Source of the DNA: Aestuariibius violaceus
GTDB lineage: Bacteria; Pseudomonadota; Alphaproteobacteria; Rhodobacterales; Rhodobacteraceae
Direction of reading: 5' to 3'
DNA length: 64,000 nt
NCBI RefSeq assembly: GCF_040779325.2
Contig: NZ_JBFONT020000005.1
Location: 62,001-126,000, forward strand
Below, one piece after another: positions 9,295 through 16,914 of this stretch. Position 1 is the stretch's first letter; every line of letters starts with the position of its first letter. Below the pieces are notes generated by a model. The model saw only the letters and a program-made list of their open reading frames with translations. It was not told the origin of the DNA and made no database searches. Position numbers and translations under genes: made by a program.

Positions 9295-10193
9295 AGCTGC
9301 GTCTCCGCCTTGGTGGACCGCACGTAGAACACGCTGACCAGCAGCACCACGATGATCATCAGGACAGAGATCACCGCCCCGCGCCCGAAATCGAACTCGC
9401 GGAAGCTCAGCTCCCACGACCAGTATTGCGCGACGGTCGACGACCCCGCCGGGCCGCCTTGCGTGATCGCGGCGAAGAGGTCGAATTGCTGCAGGGTGAA
9501 GATGACCCCCAGCGCCAGCACCGCCCCGATGGTCGCCCGCATCATCGGCAGGGTGATCGTCCAGAACCGCTGGAAGGCGTTGGCCCCGTCAAGCTCCGCC
9601 GCCTCGTAAAGGTCCTCGGGGATCGACGACAGGCCGACCGCCAGAAGGATCATGTTGAAGGGCGTCCCGTACCAGATATTCGCGATCATCACCGAATAGA
9701 GCGAGGTCTCCGGGTCCGATCGCCAGAAGACCGGCTCGTCGATCAGCCCCACGTTCTCCAGCACGTGGTTGATGACGCCGAAATCTCCCGACAAAAGCCA
9801 GTTCCACAAGACGCCTACCACCAACCCCGGCATCACCCAGGCCGCTAGGAACAGCCCCCGGATCCACGTCGCGCCGGTGAAGTTCTGGTGAAAGAACAGC
9901 GCCAGCGCGAAGCCCAGCGTGAACTGGATCGCGACCGACCCCAGCGTGAAAATGATCGTGTTCCACAAGACCGTGCCCGCCTGCCGGTCGTCGAATATGT
10001 TCTGGTAATTCTCGGTCCCCGCCGAGGGGTGCATCAACGTGCCCAGGCTGAACACGTCCACCGTCTGAAAGCTGATCACCACGTTGTAGATCAGCGGCAG
10101 CCCTGCGAAGACGAACAGGTAGCTCAGGGTGAGGATCACCAGCGCGGTATCGAAGCCGATCCCGTCTCGCATCGAGGATAGGACGCGTCGCAT
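9291..10193 (-). CDS. Carbohydrate ABC transporter permease, MalF/UgpA type
   Basis: This 300-residue membrane protein has about six predicted spans and the cytoplasmic coupling loop PEDLYEAAELDGANAFQRF, the EAA motif that docks on the ATPase. The start has a GGAGG-like site (AAGGAGGATC) directly upstream. It is the third transporter gene from the binding protein at 10249, from which it is separated by 55 bases containing a strong hairpin (10220-10240). Confidence 0.92.
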   Translation of the reverse strand: MRRVLSSMRDGIGFDTALVILTLSYLFVFAGLPLIYNVVISFQTVDVFSLGTLMHPSAGTENYQNIFDDRQAGTVLWNTIIFTLGSVAIQFTLGFALALFFHQNFTGATWIRGLFLAAWVMPGLVVGVLWNWLLSGDFGVINHVLENVGLIDEPVFWRSDPETSLYSVMIANIWYGTPFNMILLAVGLSSIPEDLYEAAELDGANAFQRFWTITLPMMRATIGAVLALGVIFTLQQFDLFAAITQGGPAGSSTVAQYWSWELSFREFDFGRGAVISVLMIIVVLLVSVFYVRSTKAETQL

Positions 10194-10219
10194 GATCCTC
10201 CTTATCCCGAGGCCGCGTT

Positions 10220-10240
10220 AGGGCGGCAAGTCGCCGCCCT
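10220..10240 (-). other. Intra-operon hairpin between binding-protein and permease genes
   Basis: AGGGCGGC (10220-10227) and GCCGCCCT (10233-10240) form a perfect 8-bp stem with a five-base loop. No U-run follows, so it is more likely an mRNA-stabilising or processing hairpin than a full terminator. In ABC operons such as malEFG, structures at this place help keep binding protein in excess over the membrane parts. Confidence 0.5.
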
Positions 10241-10248
10241 GCCGGGCA

Positions 10249-11463
10249 TCAGTTGATGATCCGGTCGATGCCTTCGGCCGCTTCGTCCAGCGCCTCCTGC
10301 GCCTCGGCCTGCCCGGTCAGGACCGCTTGGAAGGCATCCTGGATCTCGTTGCTGATCCGTGGCCATTCGGGATGCGGGCCGCGGTTCACTGCATAGCCCA
10401 ACTGCTCGGTGAACACGGCCGCCGCCGCATCGATCCGCTCGTCACCCGTCGGCGCCAGCGCGACCCCCGCAACGGACGGCAGGCGGGTGAATTCGGGCCA
10501 CACCCGGTCGATCTGGCTCTGGTAGTATTCCAGGAACTGGAACGCCTCGTCCGGGTGCTCCGTATTGGCGAAGATTGCCAGGTTGAAGTCCCCCAGCGCC
10601 GAGGCGCGCGGCCCGCCTTCTTCCTTCACCGGCAGCAGCGTGACATCCCAGTTGAAATCGGCGTCGGAGGCCATCCGCCCCAGCTCCCACGGGCCCGAGA
10701 TCGCCATGGCCGCATTCCCGCCGTTGAACGTGCCCGTCGAATCCCACTGGCCGCGCGTCAGTGTGTCGGGTGAGGCGAGCCCTTCGTCGAGGAACGTTTT
10801 CCACAGCGCCAGCGCGTCCGCCACGCCCTCGGCATTGATGTTCTCATAACCGCCGCCGGCCATCTGCGCCCAGGGCAGGAACTGGAAAGTCCCTTCCTCA
10901 GACGCGCGCGCCGAAAACGCGATGCCGTAGACGTCGTTCTCAGGGTCGGTCAGCGCGCGGGCGGCCTCCAGTAACTCGTCCCATGTCGCGGGCGGGCTGT
11001 CGGGATCCAGCCCCGCTGCTTCGAACATCTCTCGGTTGTAGTAAAGCGCGATGGTGTTCGACGCGCGCGGAATACCATAGATCCGGTCCTCCCATGTCAG
11101 GCTTGCGCGCGGCCCCGGGAAGACCGCCTCGATATCGATTGCGTCCGAGCCTGCCACCCGGTCGGTGATGTCCAGAAACGCCCCGCGAGAGGCGAAGGCG
11201 GCGTGATCCGGATTGTCGATCGCGATCAGGTCGGGGTTCGTGTTTGTCGCCACAGCGCGCAGCGTATCCGTCACCAGATCGTCGAAGCGGATTTCGCGCA
11301 CATCGATCGTGATGCCGTTGTCCATCTCGGAGAATTCTTGCGCAAAGACCCCCTCGGGCGCCGTCGCGCTTTCCGTCCAGAGCGTCAGGGTCACGTCCTG
11401 CGCCAGTGCGCCGCCGCCGATCGTGGCCGTCAGAACGGCCAGGCCGAGTGTCTGTTTCATCAT
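10249..11463 (-). CDS. Carbohydrate ABC transporter substrate-binding protein (SBP_bac_1, MalE type)
   Basis: The 404-residue protein has an N-terminal Sec signal peptide (GLAVLTATIGGGALAQ) and the extracellular solute-binding family 1 fold. Recognisable parts are VTLTLWTES at the start of the mature protein, YGIPRASNTIALYYNREMF, and AAMAISGPWELG. It captures an oligosaccharide or glycoside in the periplasm for the MalF/MalG/MalK-type importer encoded just downstream. A GGAGGA site precedes the ATG. It is separated from the upstream GH31 gene by 62 bases that hold a nested hairpin. Confidence 0.93.
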   Translation of the reverse strand: MMKQTLGLAVLTATIGGGALAQDVTLTLWTESATAPEGVFAQEFSEMDNGITIDVREIRFDDLVTDTLRAVATNTNPDLIAIDNPDHAAFASRGAFLDITDRVAGSDAIDIEAVFPGPRASLTWEDRIYGIPRASNTIALYYNREMFEAAGLDPDSPPATWDELLEAARALTDPENDVYGIAFSARASEEGTFQFLPWAQMAGGGYENINAEGVADALALWKTFLDEGLASPDTLTRGQWDSTGTFNGGNAAMAISGPWELGRMASDADFNWDVTLLPVKEEGGPRASALGDFNLAIFANTEHPDEAFQFLEYYQSQIDRVWPEFTRLPSVAGVALAPTGDERIDAAAAVFTEQLGYAVNRGPHPEWPRISNEIQDAFQAVLTGQAEAQEALDEAAEGIDRIIN

Positions 11464-11486
11464 GGTCCTCCTCCTTGTTGGTGTCG

Positions 11487-11515
11487 CGCCAGTCCGCGCC
11501 CGGAAGGGCCTGGCG
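11487..11515 (-). other. Nested hairpin between GH31 and binding-protein genes
   Basis: CGCCAG (11487-11492) pairs with CTGGCG (11510-11515), and an inner GCCC (11498-11501) pairs with GGGC (11506-11509). There is no T-run on either side. It lies in the 62-base gap of the minus-strand operon and may mark an mRNA processing point or partial attenuation downstream of the GH31 gene. Confidence 0.35.
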
Positions 11516-11525
11516 TCGTTATCGG

Positions 11526-13616
11526 TCAGCCCGTCCCTTCCCGAAAGAGGGGCAGCAGGGCCTCGGCCCGGCCTTCGCGTATGAAAACAGGGATTTGCCC
11601 CCAGGGCGCGTCAATTTCAGGCGCAGTGCCGCCGGGATGGGCGGTACCCGTCCAGGCGTGGATCCATGTCTCACCCTCCGGCAGCGCAACCGCGCGTGCA
11701 ACCGCCTCGGCGTCCAGCACCGGCGCGACCAGCATATCGGGGCCGAGCATATAGGCGTCGCCCCGGTCATAAAGCTCCGTCTGGTCCGGGAAGTGGTAGA
11801 ACAGCGGCGCCATGACGGGATCGCCAGTCGCGGCATAGGTGGCGAATGCGTCCTCGAGGTAGGGCCGCAGCCTTTCCCGCAAGGCCAGCAGCCGGACCAG
11901 CACCGCCTCGACCGCCTCACCGAAGCTCCACACCTCGTTCGACCCGCCGGAATTGGTGAAGATGTTGAACGTGTCCTGCCCATAGGTGACGCGCTCGCCG
12001 GGCAGGGGCGGGGGTACGTCATCGGGCACCCGGAACCCATGCAACCGGCATATGGGCGAGAACACCCCGAACTCGAACCACCGCACCAGCAGGTCCCGGA
12101 ATGCCTCCGATCCGCCGTGCCCGTCATAGAACCCGCCGATATCCGTCGTCCACCAGCCCATCCCGGCCATTCCGGCATGAAGCCCCGCGGGGATCTGCGC
12201 CCGAAACCAGTCCCAGTCCGACCAGACATCGCCCGACCACAGGATCACCCCATGCCGCTGCGACCCGGCCCAGGCCGACCGGCACAGCAGCGTGCCGCCC
12301 TCAACCCCGGCCTCGCTCAGCCCGCGCCGGTAGACCTCTTCATGAAGCAGCGGATAGGCGCACAGCATCTCGGCCCCGTTACCGCGCGCTGTCCGCACGT
12401 TCTCGGGATGCGCCGGCCGCATCTCGGGTTCGCAGGCATCCAGCCAGAAATGCCTTATGCCGCGGTCCACATAGTTCCGCTTGACCACGTCCCAGTGGAA
12501 GCTCTGTGCCTCGGGATTGAACGCGTCGTAATAGGTGAAGAATCCCGGCCCAAACGGATCCTTGTCGGGGAAGGGGATGACCGCCGGGATCCCCCGTTCG
12601 GTCGTCAGAAGTAGCCCCCGCTCGGTCATCGCCCGATAGTTCTCCGACGCGGCCGAAACGGTGGGCCAGATCGAGACCATCAGCTCGACCCCCATCTCCC
12701 GCAGTTCGGCCACCATGCCCTCGGGGTCGGGCCAGTCCTTGGGGTCGAACTTCCATTCTCCCTGCCGGGTCCAGGCGAAGAAATCGATCACGATACAGGA
12801 CAGCGGCAACCCCCGCCGCTTATATTCCCGCGCGATCCCCAGAAGCTCCTCCTGATTGCGATAGCGCAGCTTGCACTGCCAGAAGCCAAGCACCCAGTCC
12901 GGCACGTCGGGCGAGCGTCCCGTCGCCGCCGCATAGGCCCGCACGATCTCCGGCGGGCTGTCGCCGGCGGTGATCCAGTAATCCAGCACCCCCGTCGCCT
13001 CGGCCGTCCACCGCGTGACGTTCCGCGCGAACTCCGCCTTTCCGACGGCGGGGTTGTTCCACAGAAACCCGTAGCCGCGAGACGACACCACGAAGGGGAT
13101 CACCGCATGGGCGTTCTGCTGCAACAGCGTCGTCGACACACCCTTCAGGTCCATCGCCCCGTGCTGCGGCTGCCCCATCCCCCAAAGGCTTTCGCCCTCA
13201 TAAGCCGCGAATTGCTGCTCCAGCCGCCAGGACCCTGAGGCGAGCGCCTTGAAACTCCGCGTCCGGGGCCCCGCGAAATGGCTACGCGTCTCCCTCAGCA
13301 GCTCCTCCCCGGTATCGGACCGGACGAACCGGATGACCGCCTCGCGCTTGATATCGGCGCCGTAGCGATCGGTCAGTACCACCTCCGCCCGGATCCGGCC
13401 GCGCGTGATGCTTGCCCGGTCCTCGCTGATCTCGATCACCGCCGACTGGTTCTCCACAGGCAACAGCGCATCCACATGCCCAGCCACCAGCGCGACCCCC
13501 GGCCGCGCCCGCACCCGCAGCGCATCGGCACCCCAAGGCGCGATCCGCAGAACCTCGCCCATGAACCGGCAGTCCAGCCCGCCCTCGATCTCAGAGAACA
13601 CCGCCACCCCGCTCAC
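11526..13616 (-). CDS. Glycoside hydrolase family 31 enzyme (alpha-xylosidase/alpha-glucosidase type)
   Basis: The protein has 696 residues from the GTG at 13616, which overlaps the TGA of the SDR gene. The N-terminal beta-sandwich is followed by the catalytic barrel with nucleophile motif HFWLDACEPE (Asp about 393) and acid/base motif WSGDVWS (Asp about 463), then WWTTDIGGFYDG. The C-terminal beta domain includes MLGPDMLVAPVLD. No signal peptide is present, so it should cleave an imported alpha-glycoside in the cytoplasm. A much longer open frame reaching 14282 is the shadow of the SDR gene. The operon also carries its own importer, so substrate uptake and hydrolysis are co-expressed. Confidence 0.92.
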   Translation of the reverse strand: MSGVAVFSEIEGGLDCRFMGEVLRIAPWGADALRVRARPGVALVAGHVDALLPVENQSAVIEISEDRASITRGRIRAEVVLTDRYGADIKREAVIRFVRSDTGEELLRETRSHFAGPRTRSFKALASGSWRLEQQFAAYEGESLWGMGQPQHGAMDLKGVSTTLLQQNAHAVIPFVVSSRGYGFLWNNPAVGKAEFARNVTRWTAEATGVLDYWITAGDSPPEIVRAYAAATGRSPDVPDWVLGFWQCKLRYRNQEELLGIAREYKRRGLPLSCIVIDFFAWTRQGEWKFDPKDWPDPEGMVAELREMGVELMVSIWPTVSAASENYRAMTERGLLLTTERGIPAVIPFPDKDPFGPGFFTYYDAFNPEAQSFHWDVVKRNYVDRGIRHFWLDACEPEMRPAHPENVRTARGNGAEMLCAYPLLHEEVYRRGLSEAGVEGGTLLCRSAWAGSQRHGVILWSGDVWSDWDWFRAQIPAGLHAGMAGMGWWTTDIGGFYDGHGGSEAFRDLLVRWFEFGVFSPICRLHGFRVPDDVPPPLPGERVTYGQDTFNIFTNSGGSNEVWSFGEAVEAVLVRLLALRERLRPYLEDAFATYAATGDPVMAPLFYHFPDQTELYDRGDAYMLGPDMLVAPVLDAEAVARAVALPEGETWIHAWTGTAHPGGTAPEIDAPWGQIPVFIREGRAEALLPLFREGTG

Positions 13617-14368
13617 CCGATCGCCAGATAGGCGCCGTCGAGGATCACGGCGGTGCCTGACATGTAGTCCGCCTCCTCTGACGCGATGAAAGCGGCCAGC
13701 GCCGCGACCTCCTCCGGCTCCGCCGCCCGACCCGCCGGGATGCCCGCGATCACCTCCTCCATCACGTCCTCGGCAATCCCCTCGATCGCCTTCGTCGCGA
13801 TCAACCCGGGCGCGATGGCGACGGCGCGAATGTCCGGCGCGTGATCCAAAGCCAGCGACCGGGTCAGGGCCAGCACCGCCCCTTTCGTGACCTGATAGGC
13901 CGAAAACCCCTTCTCGCCGACAAAGCTCTGCACACTTGCCGTGTTCACGATCACGCCTTTGCCGCCCTGCTTGCGCATCTGCTCCACGGCCACCTTCGCG
14001 CCCATCCAGTAACCCCGGATGCCGACCCCGGTGATCTGGTCGAACTCCTCCAGCGTCTGCTCGTGGATCGGCTTGAAGACGGCGGTGAAGGCATTGTTGT
14101 GCCAGATATCGATCCGCCCGAACCGCTCGACCGTCGCCGCGGCCAGACCCCGCACAGCCTCGGGATCGGACATATCGGTCATGTGAAACGCCCCGCCGAT
14201 CGCCTCCGCGACCGCCTCCCCCGCCGGGTCCACATCCGCGATCATCACCTGCGCGCCTTCGGCCGCGAACCGCTCCGCACAAGCCCGCCCGATACCCTGC
14301 GCGCCGCCGGTGACCACATAGACCTTGCCCTCATGGCGATCCGGCACTGGAAACATCCGCGCGCTCAT
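13613..14368 (-). CDS. Short-chain dehydrogenase/reductase (SDR) family oxidoreductase
   Basis: This is a 251-residue classical SDR. The cofactor motif is TGGAQGIG (about residues 20-27), Asp in MIADVD suggests NAD preference, and the active site has Ser in NTASVQS with YQVTK. The usual NAG motif reads NNA, a common variant. The C-terminal GTAVILDGAYLAIG is typical. In this operon it may oxidise the sugar released by GH31 hydrolysis to a lactone, for which an SMP-30 lactonase is encoded at 6524; this is inference. It overlaps the EthD-domain gene upstream and the GH31 gene downstream by four bases each. Confidence 0.9.
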   Translation of the reverse strand: MSARMFPVPDRHEGKVYVVTGGAQGIGRACAERFAAEGAQVMIADVDPAGEAVAEAIGGAFHMTDMSDPEAVRGLAAATVERFGRIDIWHNNAFTAVFKPIHEQTLEEFDQITGVGIRGYWMGAKVAVEQMRKQGGKGVIVNTASVQSFVGEKGFSAYQVTKGAVLALTRSLALDHAPDIRAVAIAPGLIATKAIEGIAEDVMEEVIAGIPAGRAAEPEEVAALAAFIASEEADYMSGTAVILDGAYLAIG

Positions 14369-14697
14369 CCTGCGCCCTCCCTCGGCAGGATCACATGCTC
14401 CTCGGTCACGAGAAACTCGATGCTCTCGGTAAAATGCGCCGTGTCGTCTCCGGCGATCACCCCTTGGGTCGAGGCCAAACCCGCCTCCATCGCCGCCCGG
14501 TTGTCGAACCAGATCTCGGCCGACCCGTCATACTCCGCAGATTCCAGATCCCCCGGATCGCCCGCGACGTTGATCCGGTAGCCTCGCATCCCCGGGATCG
14601 CCGCGGCCAAAGGCGCGTGCGTGCCGACCCAGTAGTCCCGGAACGCCTCCCGCGTCATCCCGCTCTTCTTGCGGACCAGAGCCACCAGTTTGATCAT
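14365..14697 (-). CDS. EthD-domain protein (dimeric ferredoxin-like fold)
   Basis: The 110-residue protein begins MIKLVALVRKKSGMTREAF and contains RDYWVGTHAPLA, the conserved EthD-family signature (YW...H.P). These small dimeric alpha+beta barrel proteins include ring-modifying and mutarotase-like enzymes; many have no known function. It is the first gene of the seven-gene sugar operon and lies next to the second LacI-type operator (14749-14766). A role as a small sugar-processing factor such as a mutarotase is possible but unproven. Confidence 0.8.
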   Translation of the reverse strand: MIKLVALVRKKSGMTREAFRDYWVGTHAPLAAAIPGMRGYRINVAGDPGDLESAEYDGSAEIWFDNRAAMEAGLASTQGVIAGDDTAHFTESIEFLVTEEHVILPREGAG

Positions 14698-14748
14698 CGC
14701 CTCCGCCTTCTCCTTAAAGAAGTGAGCGTCGATTCCGCCTCCGCCGTC

Positions 14749-14766
14749 AATACAAACGTTTGGATT
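14749..14766. promoter_or_regulatory. LacI-family operator, 18 bp, one mismatch from palindrome
   Basis: AATACAAACGTTTGGATT matches the perfect palindrome at 1985-2002 except for G in place of T at 14763. It lies 52 bases upstream of the minus-strand operon start (14697) and 72 bases upstream of the lacI-family start (14838). This fits repression of the operon together with autoregulation. Confidence 0.82.
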
Positions 14767-14837
14767 CCTGTTTCCACCGCCCCATCGACCGGGTACTCAA
14801 GGGCAACGTGCGGCGCGGCACACCCGGTGGAGGAGAG

Positions 14838-15854
14838 ATGCGGAAACGGATCGGGCTCAAGACGCTTGCGGCTGAACTTGGCGTGGACGTCTCCACCGTC
14901 TCTCGCGCCTTGCGCGACGATCCGCGGGTGAAATCCGAAACGCGCCGCGCCGTCCGGGACCTTGCCCGGCACTACGATTACCGCCCCAACGCCGCCGCCC
15001 GTGCCCTGCGCGGCGGCAAGTCGGGCCGCGTGGCCGTCCTCCTTTCCCCGCCCCAACAGCGCTTCGCTTCGCCGATCTTCCTCGAACTCCTTTCGACCCT
15101 CGATCAGCAACTCCGCGACGAAGGCCTCAACCTCGCCGTCTTCGCCGCCCGCGCGCGCGATGAGGAAGCCGAGATCGTGCGCCAGATCGTCGACGAAGGC
15201 CTCGCAGATGCGCTTGTCCTCGGCCGCACCCGCAAGGACGATCCCCGCGTCCGCTACCTCCTCGATGTCGGCGTCCCTTTCATCACCTTTGGCACGACGG
15301 ACTGGATCGACCAGCATCCGACGGTCGAAATCGACTACGCCCATGCTGGCCGCCTTGCCATCCGCGCCCTCGCCGCCGAACGGATCCACATCCTCAGCGC
15401 GCCCGAAGGCCTGAACTTCGCCGACAATTACGTCCGCGGCGCAGTCGAGGAGGCCGCGTCGCTGGGCCTTCCCGCCCCGCAGATCTGGCGCATCGAGATG
15501 ACCGAAGAGGTAGGCGCCGAAACCGCCGCCCGGATCCTCGCCGACGGCGGGCGCCCCGCCTTCGCCTGCATCCAGGACAGCCTCGCTTTCGGCGTCTTCG
15601 GCGCAGCCGCCGCGCTGGATCTTGCGGTCGGCCGCGACCTGACCGTCTTCGGTGGCCAGAACTTCCCCGGCTCCGAATACACCGCCCCGCCGCTCTCGAC
15701 CTTCTCGACCGAAGACCGGCGCGTGGCGGACCTGCTCAGCCAGGTGATGCTCCGGCACCTCGAGGCGAATGGCGCACGGCCTCTGGACGGATACGAACAT
15801 CACGAGATCCAGCCGACGCCGCTCCTGCGGCAGTCCCACAAGCTGGTCCGCTGA
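14838..15854 (+). CDS. LacI/GalR family transcriptional regulator
   Basis: The 338-residue protein starts at the ATG at 14838 behind GGAGGAGAG; an upstream in-frame start inside the operator region is rejected. The N-terminal helix-turn-helix reads LKTLAAELGVDVSTVSRALR, followed by the hinge helix region RPNAAARALRGGKSG that inserts at the central CpG of the operator. The rest is the periplasmic-binding-protein-like effector domain (YDYRPN..., VLGRTRKDDPR, FADNYVRGAVEEA). It should bind the two matching palindromes and respond to a sugar ligand imported by the flanking transporters. Confidence 0.94.
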   Translation: MRKRIGLKTLAAELGVDVSTVSRALRDDPRVKSETRRAVRDLARHYDYRPNAAARALRGGKSGRVAVLLSPPQQRFASPIFLELLSTLDQQLRDEGLNLAVFAARARDEEAEIVRQIVDEGLADALVLGRTRKDDPRVRYLLDVGVPFITFGTTDWIDQHPTVEIDYAHAGRLAIRALAAERIHILSAPEGLNFADNYVRGAVEEAASLGLPAPQIWRIEMTEEVGAETAARILADGGRPAFACIQDSLAFGVFGAAAALDLAVGRDLTVFGGQNFPGSEYTAPPLSTFSTEDRRVADLLSQVMLRHLEANGARPLDGYEHHEIQPTPLLRQSHKLVR

Positions 15855-15959
15855 AGGGGCGCAACCGAAGATACCACCAAAGGTGGCAAGGCTTTGTGAA
15901 GATACGCCTTTTCCGGTCGAGAAATACAACGCCGTCAGGGTGGATTACCACGCCAATTC

Positions 15960-16027
15960 AAACGCTCCGCACCACGGTGAGCGTTTAGGACGTCCGCTGG
16001 TGGGCGCCCGACGAACGATTGTCGGGC
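15960..16027 (+). other. Two consecutive hairpins upstream of the small outer-membrane protein gene
   Basis: AAACGCTC (15960-15967) pairs with GAGCGTTT (15979-15986), and GCCCGAC (16006-16012) pairs perfectly with GTCGGGC (16021-16027). The second ends only 22 bases before the ATG at 16050, next to the likely ribosome binding site AAGGGA. They may form a structured leader that affects mRNA stability or translation. Neither is followed by a T-run. Confidence 0.4.
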
Positions 16028-16049
16028 CAATTTCCAAGGGACAACGGAC

Positions 16050-16724
16050 ATGACAAAAACTCAATCACCGATGCTGCGCCATCTGCTTGCCGCTACGTCA
16101 GTTCTGCTGCCGCTCCAAGCCGCAGCGCAGGACGCGGACTGGTCGGGTGCCTTCGTCGGCGGCAGCGTCGGCATCGGCGCCTTCGAAAGCGATCTGGGCC
16201 TCTTCCAGAATGAAAGCACCGACGGCGTCTTCAACCTCCAGGGCGGCTATAACTGGCAGACCGGCAACTTCGTCTACGGTGTCGTCGCCAGCGTCGGCGC
16301 GAGCAATTTCGACGAAGGCTTCGATGCCTCCCTCATCGAAGATCTCGCCTTCATCGACTGCAACGCCTCGACCGGGATCGACGCGATGGCCTCCCTCCGC
16401 GGGCGCGCGGGCCTCGCCGTCGGCAATTCGCTCTTTTACGGAACCGCCGGCGTCGCCCTTCTGGACGTCGACCAGAACCTCGAATGCGGAGAGGGTGGCG
16501 GCGGAGAGTCCTTCTCCCTCATCGACTACGACGAACGCGAGGATGCGCTGGTCGTCGGCTTCGGCCTGGAATCGATGATCTCCGACAACCTGTCGCTGAC
16601 CGCCGAATACCTGACCTACCGGATCGACGTAGACACCGACGGCGAAGGTTTCGATCTCGGCGACATCAACACCGATATCGGCGCCGACACGATCACGATC
16701 GGTCTGAATTACCACTTCTTCTAA
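16050..16724 (+). CDS. Small outer-membrane beta-barrel protein (OmpA/porin-like barrel)
   Basis: The 224-residue protein has a signal peptide ending near QAAAQD, then DWSGAFVGGSVGIGAFES, the usual start of the OMP_b-brl family. Alternating hydrophobic strands, including SLTAEYLTYRID, lead to a C-terminal strand ending in aromatic Phe (GLNYHFF), the recognition signal for the BAM assembly machinery. An eight-stranded barrel is expected. Its role is unknown; related alphaproteobacterial proteins are often called porin-like or heat-resistant surface proteins. It precedes the giant autotransporter in the same direction but is separated by 190 bases with a hairpin. Confidence 0.85.
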   Translation: MTKTQSPMLRHLLAATSVLLPLQAAAQDADWSGAFVGGSVGIGAFESDLGLFQNESTDGVFNLQGGYNWQTGNFVYGVVASVGASNFDEGFDASLIEDLAFIDCNASTGIDAMASLRGRAGLAVGNSLFYGTAGVALLDVDQNLECGEGGGGESFSLIDYDEREDALVVGFGLESMISDNLSLTAEYLTYRIDVDTDGEGFDLGDINTDIGADTITIGLNYHFF

Positions 16725-16776
16725 AGCAGCCGGGCCGCGTCAATCGGAGGCCCCCGGTGCGGCCTGATTGCCTCGC

Positions 16777-16800
16777 GGGGCGCCCTTCACGGGGCGTCCC
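16777..16800 (+). terminator. Hairpin between small OMP gene and autotransporter gene
   Basis: GGGGCGCCC (16777-16785) pairs with GGGCGTCCC-like bases (16792-16800) with one G-U pair and a six-base loop. The downstream sequence is not T-rich, so termination would be partial at best. It lies between the 16724 stop and the autotransporter start at 16915. Confidence 0.4.
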
Positions 16801-16914
16801 GCACAATTCCTTCAGAATAATTCCCGCGCCTCGCGCGTCACCCCATCGGGCGCGAGGTCCAACGCCGCATCAATTGCCGGTGCCAAGAACCTGAGAAACC
16901 GAAGAGAGCAAAAG

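Noticed and set aside
11526..14282. Apparent 918-residue SDR-glycosidase fusion
   Set aside because: The first 222 codons are the shadow of the SDR gene in another frame. The GH31 gene begins at the GTG at 13616, overlapping the SDR stop.
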